A DNA stretch of 42,626 nucleotides. Source: a virus. The notes beneath the pieces are model-generated. The model did not search any database and was not told where the DNA came from. It was given only the letters and a program-made list of their open reading frames with translations. Location of the stretch: positions 1 through 42,626 of the IMG/VR virus record IMGVR_UViG_3300013131_000090; one strand, given 5' to 3'. Every line of letters begins with the position of its first letter. Position 1 is the first letter of the stretch. Below, one piece after another: positions 13,790 through 20,346 of the stretch. The position numbers and the translations under genes were made by a program.

Positions 13790-14277
13790 TTATCTTTATT
13801 AAACTTTACAATCACTATATTGTCTTTAATTTCAGTAATTGGTTGTTTATTTCCTTGTTTTATCTTAGCAGCTTCATATTTACTTTTATCGTTAGATATC
13901 CACCAAGATTCATCTTTTGACCATATAACACTATATGTTTCTAACATATATTTTTTTAGATAATCAGATGGTAGGGTTTCAACTATTTTGTAGATTTCCC
14001 ATTCTCCTGATTGCCATATTAAACCATATTTTAAATACCATGGATGAAATTCAAAATTATCATTAAATGCTTTTAACACAATTTTACGTTTGTTTGTTTT
14101 TTTACTTACAAAACAATATATAATAGCTTTAGATGTTATTATTTTTTCTTCGTTATGAAACTTTATTTCAGTATAACCCAAATATTCCCATTTACTTAGA
14201 TTAACTCCAATCAGATATGTATCTTCTTCTTCGTATTTTGTATTTTTAGAGAATAATGTTTTTAACCAAGATAACAT
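13780..14277 (-). CDS. Hypothetical protein (165 aa)
   Basis: A soluble, tyrosine/tryptophan-rich protein of mixed charge (GEWEIYKIVETLPSDYLKKY, WSKDESWWISNDKSKYE). No family is recognised. The stop codon lies inside the 5' end of tRNA-Ser. The stretch encoding GEWEIYKIVETLP is duplicated at 13306-13345. A basic/hydrophobic start (MLSWLKTLFSKN) is too short for a membrane anchor. Confidence 0.6.
   Translation of the reverse strand: MLSWLKTLFSKNTKYEEEDTYLIGVNLSKWEYLGYTEIKFHNEEKIITSKAIIYCFVSKKTNKRKIVLKAFNDNFEFHPWYLKYGLIWQSGEWEIYKIVETLPSDYLKKYMLETYSVIWSKDESWWISNDKSKYEAAKIKQGNKQPITEIKDNIVIVKFNKDKEE
13968..14008. repeat. 41-base direct repeat, copy 2
   Basis: This is the copy inside the 165-aa gene, where it is in the coding frame and presumably original. 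See copy 1 at 13306-13345, about 660 bases away. Confidence 0.9.
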
Positions 14278-14294
14278 AACTTAATCTTTTATAA

Positions 14295-14370
14295 TGGTAT
14301 CCGTTGAGGGAATCGAACCCAACCATCACTCGCTAATCAGGCGAGGGCCTTACCGTTAGACGAAACGGAT
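14295..14370 (-). tRNA. tRNA-Ile (anticodon GAT)
   Basis: Acceptor ATCCGTT/AACGGAT, anticodon stem CTCGC/GCGAG with loop CTGATTA (GAT), normal T-arm GTTGGGTTCGATTCCC, discriminator A and encoded CCA. Confidence 0.93.
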
Positions 14371-14377
14371 ATAATAT

Positions 14378-14710
14378 TTACTTCAACCATCCTCTAGTTT
14401 TTTGAGGAAACTTTAATGTAATACCTAAGCTTTCAAGCTTTTTAATTAATTCTACATCAGGATTGAATTTTACTAATTCATCAAATAATGGTGTTCTAAC
14501 TGTTAAATTTAGTTTACCATCATGTTCTTCTTCGTAATCTCTAGAACCGTATTTTAATCCAGTTTCTGGATCTTTCTTATATAATGTAATAGTTATATAT
14601 ACATCAGGATCATTTACATCATAATCTGCGTAAGGAAACAAATCATCAGACTTAACAATTTCGCGAAGAGTTTGTATAATTTCCTTAGTATCGACCTTAA
14701 TTTCAGCCAT
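14378..14710 (-). CDS. Acidic hypothetical protein (110 aa)
   Basis: A soluble acidic protein with an N-terminal helix (TKEIIQTLREIVKSDDLFPYADYD) and a beta-type section (VYITITLYKKD). GAGGATAAATA before the ATG supplies a ribosome binding site. It ends seven bases before tRNA-Ile. No family is recognised. Confidence 0.6.
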   Translation of the reverse strand: MAEIKVDTKEIIQTLREIVKSDDLFPYADYDVNDPDVYITITLYKKDPETGLKYGSRDYEEEHDGKLNLTVRTPLFDELVKFNPDVELIKKLESLGITLKFPQKTRGWLK

Positions 14711-14842
14711 TATTTATCCTCATATTTTGCTTTTAATCTTTATAATTCAGCTAATTCTTTGTTTTTAATTTTTTTCTCTTTTATTCTATCTAATTCTTGA
14801 TGTTTTTCCCACCATATCAGAATCATAATCTTTACAAGCCAT
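14710..14842 (-). pseudogene. Decayed small gene between tRNA-Thr and the 110-aa gene
   Basis: ATG 14842 opens MACKDYDSD and hits a stop after 18 codons. A +1 shift near the ninth codon gives IWWEKHQELDRIKEKKIKNK... up to a TAA, and the same frame continues RLKAKYEDK to a second TAA at 14712. This reads as one gene of about 44 codons damaged by a frameshift and a nonsense codon. No function is recognised. Confidence 0.4.
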
Positions 14843-14860
14843 TATTTATCTTCATTTAAG

Positions 14861-14934
14861 TGGTGCCGAATATCAGAATCGAACTGATGTCACTGGGTTA
14901 CAAAGCCAGGGTAATACCACTATACGAAATCGGC
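14861..14934 (-). tRNA. tRNA-Thr (anticodon TGT)
   Basis: Anticodon loop TTTGTAA (TGT), T-arm ATCAG-TTCGATT-CTGAT, acceptor GCCGATT/ATTCGGC with one mismatch, encoded CCA. It directly abuts tRNA-Asp with no spacer. Confidence 0.88.
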
Positions 14935-15009
14935 TGGCGCCTGCGAAGGGAATCGAACCCTCCTCACCCGTTAGACAGACGGATCGCTTCACCAGACGCG
15001 TACGCAGGC
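14935..15009 (-). tRNA. tRNA-Asp (anticodon GTC)
   Basis: Acceptor GCCTGCG/CGCAGGC, anticodon stem TCCGT/ACGGG with loop CTGTCTA (GTC), encoded CCA. Its 5' end begins at the base after the stop codon of the MazG-like gene. Confidence 0.92.
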
Positions 15010-15324
15010 TTATTGATGATGAAAGTATTTATTACTTCTTAAATAAGTAAAATCATAGTATTCTAAATCAATAATATCTGAAATATCATTATTAAATTGC
15101 ATTAATGCAATTGCTTTTACTACATCATTTAATTCACGTTCTAAATCTGTTCTATTTCCTTTATGATTCGGATTAGTAGGATCAAAAGAATTATAACCGT
15201 GTCTTAAAATTTTACCAATAGCTTGTTGAACTTCACCTAATTCTTCAGACAGATATGCTAATCTTTCTAATTCAGGTGGAGTCAATTTGTTGAAAATTTG
15301 TACAAGTTGGTGTTCCATTTTCAT
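15010..15324 (-). CDS. MazG-like nucleotide pyrophosphohydrolase (104 aa)
   Basis: The all-alpha NTP-pyrophosphatase signature is present: LSEELGEVQQAIGKILRHG gives the ExxE metal site and DLERELNDVVKAI the downstream ExxND-type half. The start is ATG 15324, five bases after GGAG; longer frames would overlap the upstream gene further. Its end touches tRNA-Asp. It hydrolyses a nucleoside triphosphate, but the substrate cannot be read from sequence. This is one of two MazG-like genes here. Confidence 0.7.
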   Translation of the reverse strand: MKMEHQLVQIFNKLTPPELERLAYLSEELGEVQQAIGKILRHGYNSFDPTNPNHKGNRTDLERELNDVVKAIALMQFNNDISDIIDLEYYDFTYLRSNKYFHHQ

Positions 15325-15508
15325 CATATCTCCATTCATCAGGAAAATTGGGATCTTCAAAATTATTAATTTCAGCTGCTAATATAATATTTAAATTACA
15401 ATCCATAGAACCTGTAGTTTCATCTTCAACATAATGTTTACACCCATAACAAAATTTTTCAAAGAATAATTCTGCTTCGGTTCCATTACTAGGACGATAT
15501 AACCTCAT
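15272..15508 (-). CDS. Conserved phage protein with cysteine motif (78 aa)
   Basis: RPSNGTEAELFFEKFCYGCKHY...MDCNL, then DPNFPDEWRYDENGTPTCTNF, matches a widespread small phage family with RPxNGTEGexF, CxxC, C and DPxYPxEW. Four to five cysteines suggest one zinc site. Function unknown. AAGGAT precedes the ATG, and the gene overlaps the MazG-like gene. Confidence 0.65.
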   Translation of the reverse strand: MRLYRPSNGTEAELFFEKFCYGCKHYVEDETTGSMDCNLNIILAAEINNFEDPNFPDEWRYDENGTPTCTNFQQIDST

Positions 15509-15530
15509 TATATTAATCCTTATATTAGAA

Positions 15531-15607
15531 TGGAGAGCCAGGTCGGGCTCGAACCGACATTCTTAGGTTTTGCAGACCGTGCCGTAACCATTCCGGCGCA
15601 CTGACTC
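15531..15607 (-). tRNA. tRNA-Cys (anticodon GCA)
   Basis: Acceptor GAGTCAG/CTGGCTC with one wobble pair, anticodon loop CTGCAAA (GCA), T-arm GTCGG-TTCGAGC-CCGAC, discriminator T, encoded CCA. Its 5' half is also read as the end of the 60-aa gene. Confidence 0.92.
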
Positions 15608-15745
15608 AATTTCTTCTTTTAATTCTTTTAAAGCTATCTTTTTAAGTTTTTCTTCTTTAAAATTTATAATTTCACAACAATTACAACCTAATCTTTTGGT
15701 TTTTTTACCTTTTAGATTAAATCTACCAGATTTAGGATATTTCAT
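15563..15745 (-). CDS. Small CNCC-containing protein running into tRNA-Cys (60 aa)
   Basis: A GAGGT site precedes ATG 15745. The first 45 residues look like a normal lysine-rich phage protein with a CNCC motif. The last 15 are encoded by the 5' half of tRNA-Cys, which supplies the stop codon. The tRNA therefore probably inserted into or recombined with the gene's 3' end. No function is recognised. Confidence 0.5.
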   Translation of the reverse strand: MKYPKSGRFNLKGKKTKRLGCNCCEIINFKEEKLKKIALKELKEEIESVRRNGYGTVCKT

Positions 15746-15759
15746 ACTACCTCAATTTT

Positions 15760-15835
15760 TGGTGCGGGCAGAAGGATTCGAACCCTCGTCTCTTGGTTGG
15801 AAGCCAAGCATAATTAGCCTTTATACTATGCACGC
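15760..15835 (-). tRNA. tRNA-Gly (anticodon TCC)
   Basis: Anticodon stem CTTGG/CCAAG with loop CTTCCAA (TCC), T-arm GAGGG-TTCGAAT-CCTTC, acceptor GCGTGCA/TGCCCGC with one mismatch, encoded CCA. Confidence 0.9.
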
Positions 15836-15858
15836 TCTTTTTCTTTTATGATACAATT

Positions 15859-15935
15859 TTATTTTTCAGAATGATTTTTACCAATATAAAATTTACCATT
15901 AATTTTGTTTGTTATTCTATAAACTGTGTAAACCA
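15859..15935 (-). pseudogene. Remnant of a GIY-YIG homing endonuclease
   Basis: The frame reads VYTVYRITNKINGKFYIGK and ends eight codons later. VYxIYxITNKINGKxYIGK is the N-terminus of Seg/I-TevI-like GIY-YIG nucleases. Only the first strand pair survives, with at best a TTG start and no downstream nuclease residues. It lies between a secreted-protein gene and tRNA-Gly. Confidence 0.6.
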
Positions 15936-15951
15936 ATATACCAACCACGCA

Positions 15952-16281
15952 TTATTGTACTTTTGCATTTTCTATATAAACTGGAATACATACTCTACTA
16001 GAGTCATTTTTATCGTATAAAGCTACAAAGAAAATTTTGTTTCCGTTTGCCCAAAAAGATACTGATACTTTAACATTATCAAAATCGTTAGCAACTATTA
16101 CTTGAAATTTTTCTTGTGAAACAAAAGATTTGAATGAATTTAAATCTAAACAAGGGATTTTGTATTCTTTTTCTGTAGTTTGTGCCAATGAAACATTACT
16201 AAAGCTCAAAGAATTTCTATGAAACAATGAAACATTACTAATGAAAAACAAACTAATTAAAGATAAAAGTAATTGTTTCAT
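15952..16281 (-). CDS. Exported protein with signal peptide (109 aa)
   Basis: The start MKQLLLSLISLFFISNVSLF is a charged tip plus hydrophobic core, with a likely cleavage near SLAQ-TT (about residue 34). The mature part has one distant Cys pair and alternating hydrophobic residues (VKVSVSFWANGNKIFFVALYD), suggesting a small beta protein in the periplasm. GGGCAG precedes the ATG. It could change the host envelope after infection. No family is recognised. Confidence 0.65.
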   Translation of the reverse strand: MKQLLLSLISLFFISNVSLFHRNSLSFSNVSLAQTTEKEYKIPCLDLNSFKSFVSQEKFQVIVANDFDNVKVSVSFWANGNKIFFVALYDKNDSSRVCIPVYIENAKVQ

Positions 16282-16425
16282 TATCTGCCCTTTCTTAATG
16301 TAATAAGGCCGCCGTTTTGTTTAAGAAGACGTGGTCTCAGCCTGCTAGAATATAAACAGAATTACTAACGGCACCCCTATACTACTGTTATACTGACCTT
16401 TCTCTGTTACTATTCAGTATCTAAT
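16282..16425 (-). other. 144-base gap, GC-richer leader upstream of exported protein
   Basis: No protein frame is visible. On the minus strand GCCGTT and AACGGC, about 60 bases apart, can pair around a section containing GCAGGCTGAGACC. It does not fold as a tRNA by eye. It may be the 5' leader of the exported-protein gene or a decayed gene. Confidence 0.35.
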
Positions 16426-16500
16426 TGGTGGACCCAAAGGGAATCGAACCCTTACTATCGGATTGCAAAACCGACGTGCTCCCATTATCACTATGAGCCC
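16426..16500 (-). tRNA. tRNA-Ala (anticodon TGC)
   Basis: Acceptor GGGCTCA/TGGGTCC with wobble pairs, anticodon loop TTTGCAA (TGC), T-arm AAGGG-TTCGATT-CCCTT, encoded CCA. Confidence 0.9.
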
Positions 16501-16525
16501 ATATTAAACTTAACAACCTGACATA

Positions 16526-16744
16526 TTATTCCTTATCTTCAGGAACAGGAATATCCTGAGGTTCTTCATTTACTTCTGTTTCATTAAGTACCTGTGGTTC
16601 TGATTTTGCTTCTTCTTTCACTTCTTTATCTTTTAATTGAGCAACATCAGATAAACCTTTCATAATCCCACTTAGCAAGCCACCCAAGGCTTCGCCAATT
16701 TCTTTTCCTAATTGCTTAACGCTTTCTGGAGAACCATCTACCAT
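16526..16744 (-). CDS. Acidic small protein (72 aa)
   Basis: The N-terminal half (VKQLGKEIGEALGGLLSGIMKGL) is a glycine-rich amphipathic helix. The C-terminal half is strongly acidic and probably disordered (EVNEEPQDIPVPEDKE). It sits between tRNA-Ala and tRNA-Glu. No family is recognised; an amphipathic helix with an acidic tail could bind membrane or protein. Confidence 0.55.
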   Translation of the reverse strand: MVDGSPESVKQLGKEIGEALGGLLSGIMKGLSDVAQLKDKEVKEEAKSEPQVLNETEVNEEPQDIPVPEDKE

Positions 16745-16771
16745 GTATTTACCCCTTAAAATTTAAGAATT

Positions 16772-16849
16772 TGGTGCGGCTGACGGGAATCGAACCCGCA
16801 TTATCTTGATTGAAAGTCAAGTGTCCTAGTCCATTTAGACGACAACCGC
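16772..16849 (-). tRNA. tRNA-Glu (anticodon TTC)
   Basis: Acceptor GCGGTTG/CAGCCGC, anticodon stem CTTGA/TCAAG with loop CTTTCAA (TTC), encoded CCA. Its first 15 bases form the end of the 55-aa gene. Confidence 0.93.
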
Positions 16850-17002
16850 ATTAGTAATTATATCAAACACACACCAAACGATATCTATGATAACTTCTGG
16901 TACATTAGGGAATGTACTTTTTGATTCCCGTATATATTCTTCATAATTATTAGTATTTTCTTTAATTTCTAATAATCTTATTGCAAGTTCTTTATGTTCC
17001 AT
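16835..17002 (-). CDS. Small hypothetical protein ending in tRNA-Glu (55 aa)
   Basis: ATG 17002 overlaps the stop of the preceding 67-aa gene. The frame starts MEHKELAIRLLEIKEN and runs through an aliphatic stretch (VIIDIVWCVFDIIT). Its last four codons and TAA (GCG GTT GTC GTC TAA) are the 5' strand of tRNA-Glu. The ribosome binding site is weak. No family is recognised. Confidence 0.5.
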   Translation of the reverse strand: MEHKELAIRLLEIKENTNNYEEYIRESKSTFPNVPEVIIDIVWCVFDIITNAVVV

Positions 17003-17195
17003 GTTTATTTATTTCTACAAGTATATAATCATTAACTTGTTCTAATGTTTCATTAATAATTCTAATACCAAAATCTAGAGTTTTCTCATCTATATTTGGA
17101 AACTTTTTTATCATTATTTCTTTAATTATTTCTGTGTCGTCTATTTCTTTATGAGTAGAAACAAACAATTTTATAGTTTCATCAGTTATTAACAT
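16992..17195 (-). CDS. Hypothetical protein (67 aa)
   Basis: A small, mostly helical acidic protein (MLITDETIKLFVSTHKEIDD, then FGIRIINETLEQVNDYILVEI). It follows tRNA-Asn by 13 bases and overlaps the 55-aa gene. No family is recognised. Confidence 0.55.
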   Translation of the reverse strand: MLITDETIKLFVSTHKEIDDTEIIKEIMIKKFPNIDEKTLDFGIRIINETLEQVNDYILVEINKHGT

Positions 17196-17208
17196 ACAAA
17201 CACCTTTA

Positions 17209-17286
17209 TGGCTCCCATCGTAGGGATCGAACCTACCTCATTCTCGGTTAACAGCCGAGCGCATTCACCATGATTGCTAGATGGGA
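17209..17286 (-). tRNA. tRNA-Asn (anticodon GTT)
   Basis: Acceptor TCCCATC/GATGGGA, anticodon stem CTCGG/CCGAG with loop CTGTTAA (GTT), encoded CCA. It is the first tRNA of the cluster in the direction of transcription. Confidence 0.93.
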
Positions 17287-17293
17287 ATATTTC

Positions 17294-17518
17294 TTAATGA
17301 CCTACTACTCTATAAGTAGAAGCTGCTGTATCAGTACTATTTAGTACATATTTGCGCTTATTCTTACCTATTCTAATTAAATTAATTGGAAATCCTTCCT
17401 GGCGCAATATATATATTGGATTTCTAGGATTAGATAAATTATACCTAGATCTAATTTGCTTTGTAGATAAAGATCCACCAGAAATCAATTCTTCTAATAT
17501 CATATCAATTGTACTCAT
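17294..17518 (-). CDS. Putative winged-helix DNA-binding protein (74 aa)
   Basis: ILEELISGGSLSTKQIRSRYNLSNPRNPIYILRQEGFPINLIR, followed by a YVL strand, has the spacing of a winged helix: helix, turn, recognition helix, then a beta wing. A GGAG site precedes ATG 17518. Placed early behind the promoter at 17810-17840, it may regulate host or phage transcription. The fold is inferred from pattern only. Confidence 0.55.
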   Translation of the reverse strand: MSTIDMILEELISGGSLSTKQIRSRYNLSNPRNPIYILRQEGFPINLIRIGKNKRKYVLNSTDTAASTYRVVGH

Positions 17519-17526
17519 TATATCTC

Positions 17527-17778
17527 CTATAAATAATCTATTATATTTCCATACTCATCAATTGCTCTTACATGTTCAGCATTATACATACAAGAAACAT
17601 TGTTCATCGCTTGAGAAATAGCCCAAGGATTATTTACTGGATAAGCAGCATCAGACCATCCACCCATCCGATTTCTATATTGTACTATAACGTTTGCCGC
17701 CGGTTGATTGCTTGTAGGGTCAAAATTACAACCAGAATTATTCTGTTGAACTGGTCGTTGAAAAAGCCACCAAACCAT
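17527..17778 (-). CDS. Early hypothetical protein (83 aa)
   Basis: The first gene behind the early promoter at 17810-17840, with GGAGG seven bases before ATG. The product is Asn/Pro rich with two cysteines (GCNF, SCMY) and a conserved-looking IVQYRNRMGGWSDAAYPVNNPWAISQAM segment. I do not recognise it. A strong promoter and binding site suggest high early expression. Confidence 0.6.
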   Translation of the reverse strand: MVWWLFQRPVQQNNSGCNFDPTSNQPAANVIVQYRNRMGGWSDAAYPVNNPWAISQAMNNVSCMYNAEHVRAIDEYGNIIDYL

Positions 17779-17809
17779 GGCAAACCTCCAAATTTACTTA
17801 GGTAGAGAT

Positions 17810-17840
17810 ATTATACCCCTACAATACCTGTAAGTAAAGT
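17810..17840 (-). promoter_or_regulatory. Early promoter, ACTTTACT-N17-TATAAT
   Basis: Minus strand ACTTTACT at 17840-17833, 17 bases, perfect TATAAT at 17815-17810, 32 bases before the 83-aa gene. Octamer, spacing and hexamer are identical to those at 532-502 and 34730-34700. It drives the small genes and tRNA cluster. Confidence 0.8.
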
Positions 17841-17844
17841 TCTT

Positions 17845-18159
17845 TTATTTCTTCTTTATACTAATTTCAATACTATCTATATTTTTATCTAGAATATTAA
17901 ATACATTCATTTTTTGACGAATTTCGTATAATTTATCAGAAACCTCTTTAATAGTTTTTCTTACTACTTCGTCGTTTATTCCATTTTCCAGATCTTGTAA
18001 GGCTGCTTCTAGATTAGAGTCTAGAGAATAATCTACATAGAATTCTGACCCTTTATTGTCTTGTTTTATTTCAGATTTAGGGAATAATGTATTTAAAACA
18101 TACTCTAAATCTTCTTTATCTTTATTTTTAGAATTTGTTTTAAAAAATAAACTAAACAT
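17845..18159 (-). CDS. Acidic helical hypothetical protein (104 aa)
   Basis: A charged, mostly helical protein (NSKNKDKEDLEYVLNTLFPK, AALQDLENGINDEVVRKTIKEV). It overlaps the 92-aa gene and is the last gene of the replication operon before the early promoter. No family is recognised. Confidence 0.55.
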   Translation of the reverse strand: MFSLFFKTNSKNKDKEDLEYVLNTLFPKSEIKQDNKGSEFYVDYSLDSNLEAALQDLENGINDEVVRKTIKEVSDKLYEIRQKMNVFNILDKNIDSIEISIKKK

Positions 18160-18430
18160 CTTTATAATCCAATTTAGTTTCTATATCAAATTTGCGTTCT
18201 TGTAAAGTCTTTTTTGATTTATATCCATGCCTAGGATTTCTACACATCATACAAGAGCAACATTTCATATGATCAGCAAATATTGCTGATCCATATATCT
18301 TTTTAGATTGTTTCTTCTTACGTTCTTTATTCTTACGTTTTTTAGAATGTTTATATTGGTTTATCACCTTATTTTCAACAGGCGAATCTATGTAATCCGT
18401 ATATTGTGTAAAATATTTTTTAAATTTCAA
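18152..18430 (-). CDS. Cysteine-motif protein next to RegA (92 aa)
   Basis: A strongly basic N-terminal half (KHSKKRKNKERKKKQSKK) is followed by CCSCMMCRNPRHGYKS, a compact cysteine cluster that resembles the CSCxMCGNPR motif of small proteins in T4-like marine phages. It probably binds zinc and nucleic acid. It overlaps regA by 4 bases. Function unknown. Confidence 0.6.
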   Translation of the reverse strand: MKFKKYFTQYTDYIDSPVENKVINQYKHSKKRKNKERKKKQSKKIYGSAIFADHMKCCSCMMCRNPRHGYKSKKTLQERKFDIETKLDYKDV

Positions 18431-18828
18431 TTTACCTTTTTTCTCCCAATATTATATTTTGCCTCAAGGACCCAATTAGTTTTTTCTTTAAAAGGCACTA
18501 TTTTAATATGATTTAAAGAAGATATAGGAGATAAAGTTTTACCATCATTTACGATTTTAACTAATCCCCATTCTTGTAATAAATTTGCTATTGTATTTCT
18601 ACGGCCTTTATCTTCTTCAGAAAACGTTGAAGTTTTACCATCTAACATAAACAATTCTTTAAAATGAACTATATAATATTTTCCTTGTTTATGTAATATA
18701 TGACATGTTTGATATAATTTATTGTCCTTTTTAGAAGCTATACCTATCCTAGTCAATGTTTCTTTAATTTTAAGAAAATCTTCTTCTTCAGCTATCTTCA
18801 CTTCTACTAGTTTTTCGATTAGATTCAT
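18427..18828 (-). CDS. regA: RegA translational repressor (133 aa)
   Basis: Length (T4 RegA 122 aa) and position directly after gp62 match RegA. The sequence shows EEDFLKIKETLTRIGIAS and the central CHILHKQGKYYIVHFKELFMLDGK followed by NTIANLLQEWGLV, typical of the family. RegA binds AU-rich start regions of early mRNAs and blocks their translation, including those of clamp and loader genes. It overlaps the gp62 gene by 41 bases. Confidence 0.88.
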   Translation of the reverse strand: MNLIEKLVEVKIAEEEDFLKIKETLTRIGIASKKDNKLYQTCHILHKQGKYYIVHFKELFMLDGKTSTFSEEDKGRRNTIANLLQEWGLVKIVNDGKTLSPISSLNHIKIVPFKEKTNWVLEAKYNIGRKKVN

Positions 18829-19216
18829 TTTTTACACCACCCTTTTCAGTTTTTTCTTTTATCATTTTTATTTGTTCCTTATTAAGGATAGAAAGAGCTT
18901 CTTTAGTTCTTTCGTCATTATATTTATAATATTCTTTCACTAACTGAAAATTTGGGGTTTCTGTTGTTTTCTTCTTTTTAAAGAACCTCTTCTTAGGTTT
19001 AACCATATAAAACAAAAAATCATATTGTAATTTATGATCTAAATGCGCATTCATATTCATTTCATTAACTATAAGAATAGTATCTATATAGTTAGATAGA
19101 ATATTATTGGTTCGCCAAGGAACATACTTATGTTCTATAGCATATACTTCAGTTTCTTCGTATTTCTTACTGAACGAAATAGAATTCTCGTATCTCCAAT
19201 CGTATACTATTGTCAT
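18788..19216 (-). CDS. 62: Clamp loader small subunit gp62 (142 aa)
   Basis: ILSNYIDTILIVNEMNMNAH and LQYDFLFYMVKPKKRFFKK correspond to the conserved middle of gp62 of T4-like phages, and VKEYYKYNDERTKEALSILN matches its C-terminal half in cyanophage versions. gp62 joins four gp44 subunits to load the gp45 clamp. The frame before its ATG is open for 45 codons and separated only by one TGA (see 19217-19354). Position between 44 and regA is the T4 order. Confidence 0.8.
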   Translation of the reverse strand: MTIVYDWRYENSISFSKKYEETEVYAIEHKYVPWRTNNILSNYIDTILIVNEMNMNAHLDHKLQYDFLFYMVKPKKRFFKKKKTTETPNFQLVKEYYKYNDERTKEALSILNKEQIKMIKEKTEKGGVKNESNRKTSRSEDS

Positions 19217-19354
19217 TCAATACATCTTTACAGGAAATTTAGAATATGCTCTGTCTTTAAGCATAATTATGTTTAATTCTGACCACCAGAAATCTTTATG
19301 TACTAATTTTAAATCATTTATCAATTCAGGATTTAATTTAAATATTTCATTCAT
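19217..19354 (-). CDS. 45-aa frame directly upstream of and in frame with gp62
   Basis: ATG 19354 overlaps the gp44 stop. The product starts MNEIFKLNPELINDLKLVHK and contains FWWSELNIIML. Its TGA is followed immediately, in the same frame, by the ATG of gp62. Together they would make 188 residues, near T4 gp62 (187), though cyanophage gp62 is about the size of the downstream part alone. It is either a separate coupled small gene or a gp62 front part split by a stop codon. Confidence 0.55.
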   Translation of the reverse strand: MNEIFKLNPELINDLKLVHKDFWWSELNIIMLKDRAYSKFPVKMY

Positions 19355-20286
19355 TATAATTTACACTCTATCATACATTCGGTCAAAAATGCCATAAAAT
19401 TAATATCAGGATTCGCTGAAAACGCATTCTGATATTGATATTTCGCTATCAATAATACCAACATTGGTACTGATTGTTTTTCAAAATAATCGTATGCTAT
19501 ATCATAAAATTCTCGATATAAGCTATTGATATCAGTATCTAAATTAGCTGATACCCAATGTCTCATATCTGAGTAATTTTTACCTTTCATAAGAACTATT
19601 AATTCTTTAATAGAAGCTTCCTGTAGATTGGCTAATATACCAGAATCTATATTACCAGTTGAAGAATATTTTTGAAGCTCGTTAAGAGTCCTTCTCCAAT
19701 CAGGAAAATACTTCTCTAATACTTTAGCAACAACAGCTTTATCATATTCTATTTTTTCTATATTAAGAATATATTCTACTCTTTTAAAGAACATAGAAGC
19801 TAATTTAGCCATATCTTTTTTTGAAATTTTAAAATCAACAACCGAACATCTAGAATGTAGAGGTTCAATAATTCTATTTTTAAAATTACATGTAAGAATA
19901 AATCCACAATTCTTAGAAAATTCTTCCATGAAATTTCTAAGAGCTGGTTGAGTAGAATTTGGATTTAGATAATCTGCCTCGTCCAAAATTACATATTTTC
20001 TACCTCCAGATAAAGATATTGAAGAAGCGAACGTCAATATCTCATTTCTTAATGTATCTATATTACCGTTCATAGAACCGTTAATTTCTATATAATCACA
20101 ACCTAATTCTTCAAGCATTGCTCTAGCTACAGTAGTTTTACCTACTCCAGCAGTACCTGAAAGTATAAGATTAGGTACATTCCTTTGAGCAACGAATTGC
20201 TCAAAGGTTTTCTTTAATTCTTGTGGTAATATTGTATCACTAACAGTTTTTGGGCGATATTTTTCAACCCATAAAAAATGATCCAT
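19354..20286 (-). CDS. 44: Clamp loader ATPase gp44 (310 aa)
   Basis: An AAA+ clamp loader: WVEKYRPKTVSDTILP at the start, Walker A SGTAGVGKTT (43-52), Walker B ILDEADYL, the LHSRCSVVDF arginine-finger SRC motif and a C-terminal collar domain. Four gp44 with one gp62 open the sliding clamp using ATP. Length is close to T4 gp44 (319). It stands between gene 45 and gene 62 as in T4. Confidence 0.95.
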   Translation of the reverse strand: MDHFLWVEKYRPKTVSDTILPQELKKTFEQFVAQRNVPNLILSGTAGVGKTTVARAMLEELGCDYIEINGSMNGNIDTLRNEILTFASSISLSGGRKYVILDEADYLNPNSTQPALRNFMEEFSKNCGFILTCNFKNRIIEPLHSRCSVVDFKISKKDMAKLASMFFKRVEYILNIEKIEYDKAVVAKVLEKYFPDWRRTLNELQKYSSTGNIDSGILANLQEASIKELIVLMKGKNYSDMRHWVSANLDTDINSLYREFYDIAYDYFEKQSVPMLVLLIAKYQYQNAFSANPDINFMAFLTECMIECKL

Positions 20287-20346
20287 AATCTAGCCGTCCT
20301 ATCTTCACAACCAAATATTATATAATATTGTTTTTTACACCAACAA

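Noticed and set aside
23-14842. TAA read as a sense codon (recoding), suggested by two small genes with in-frame TAA
   Set aside because: Many intact genes here, including core T4-like genes, end in TAA at the expected length, and one of the two genes also has a frameshift.
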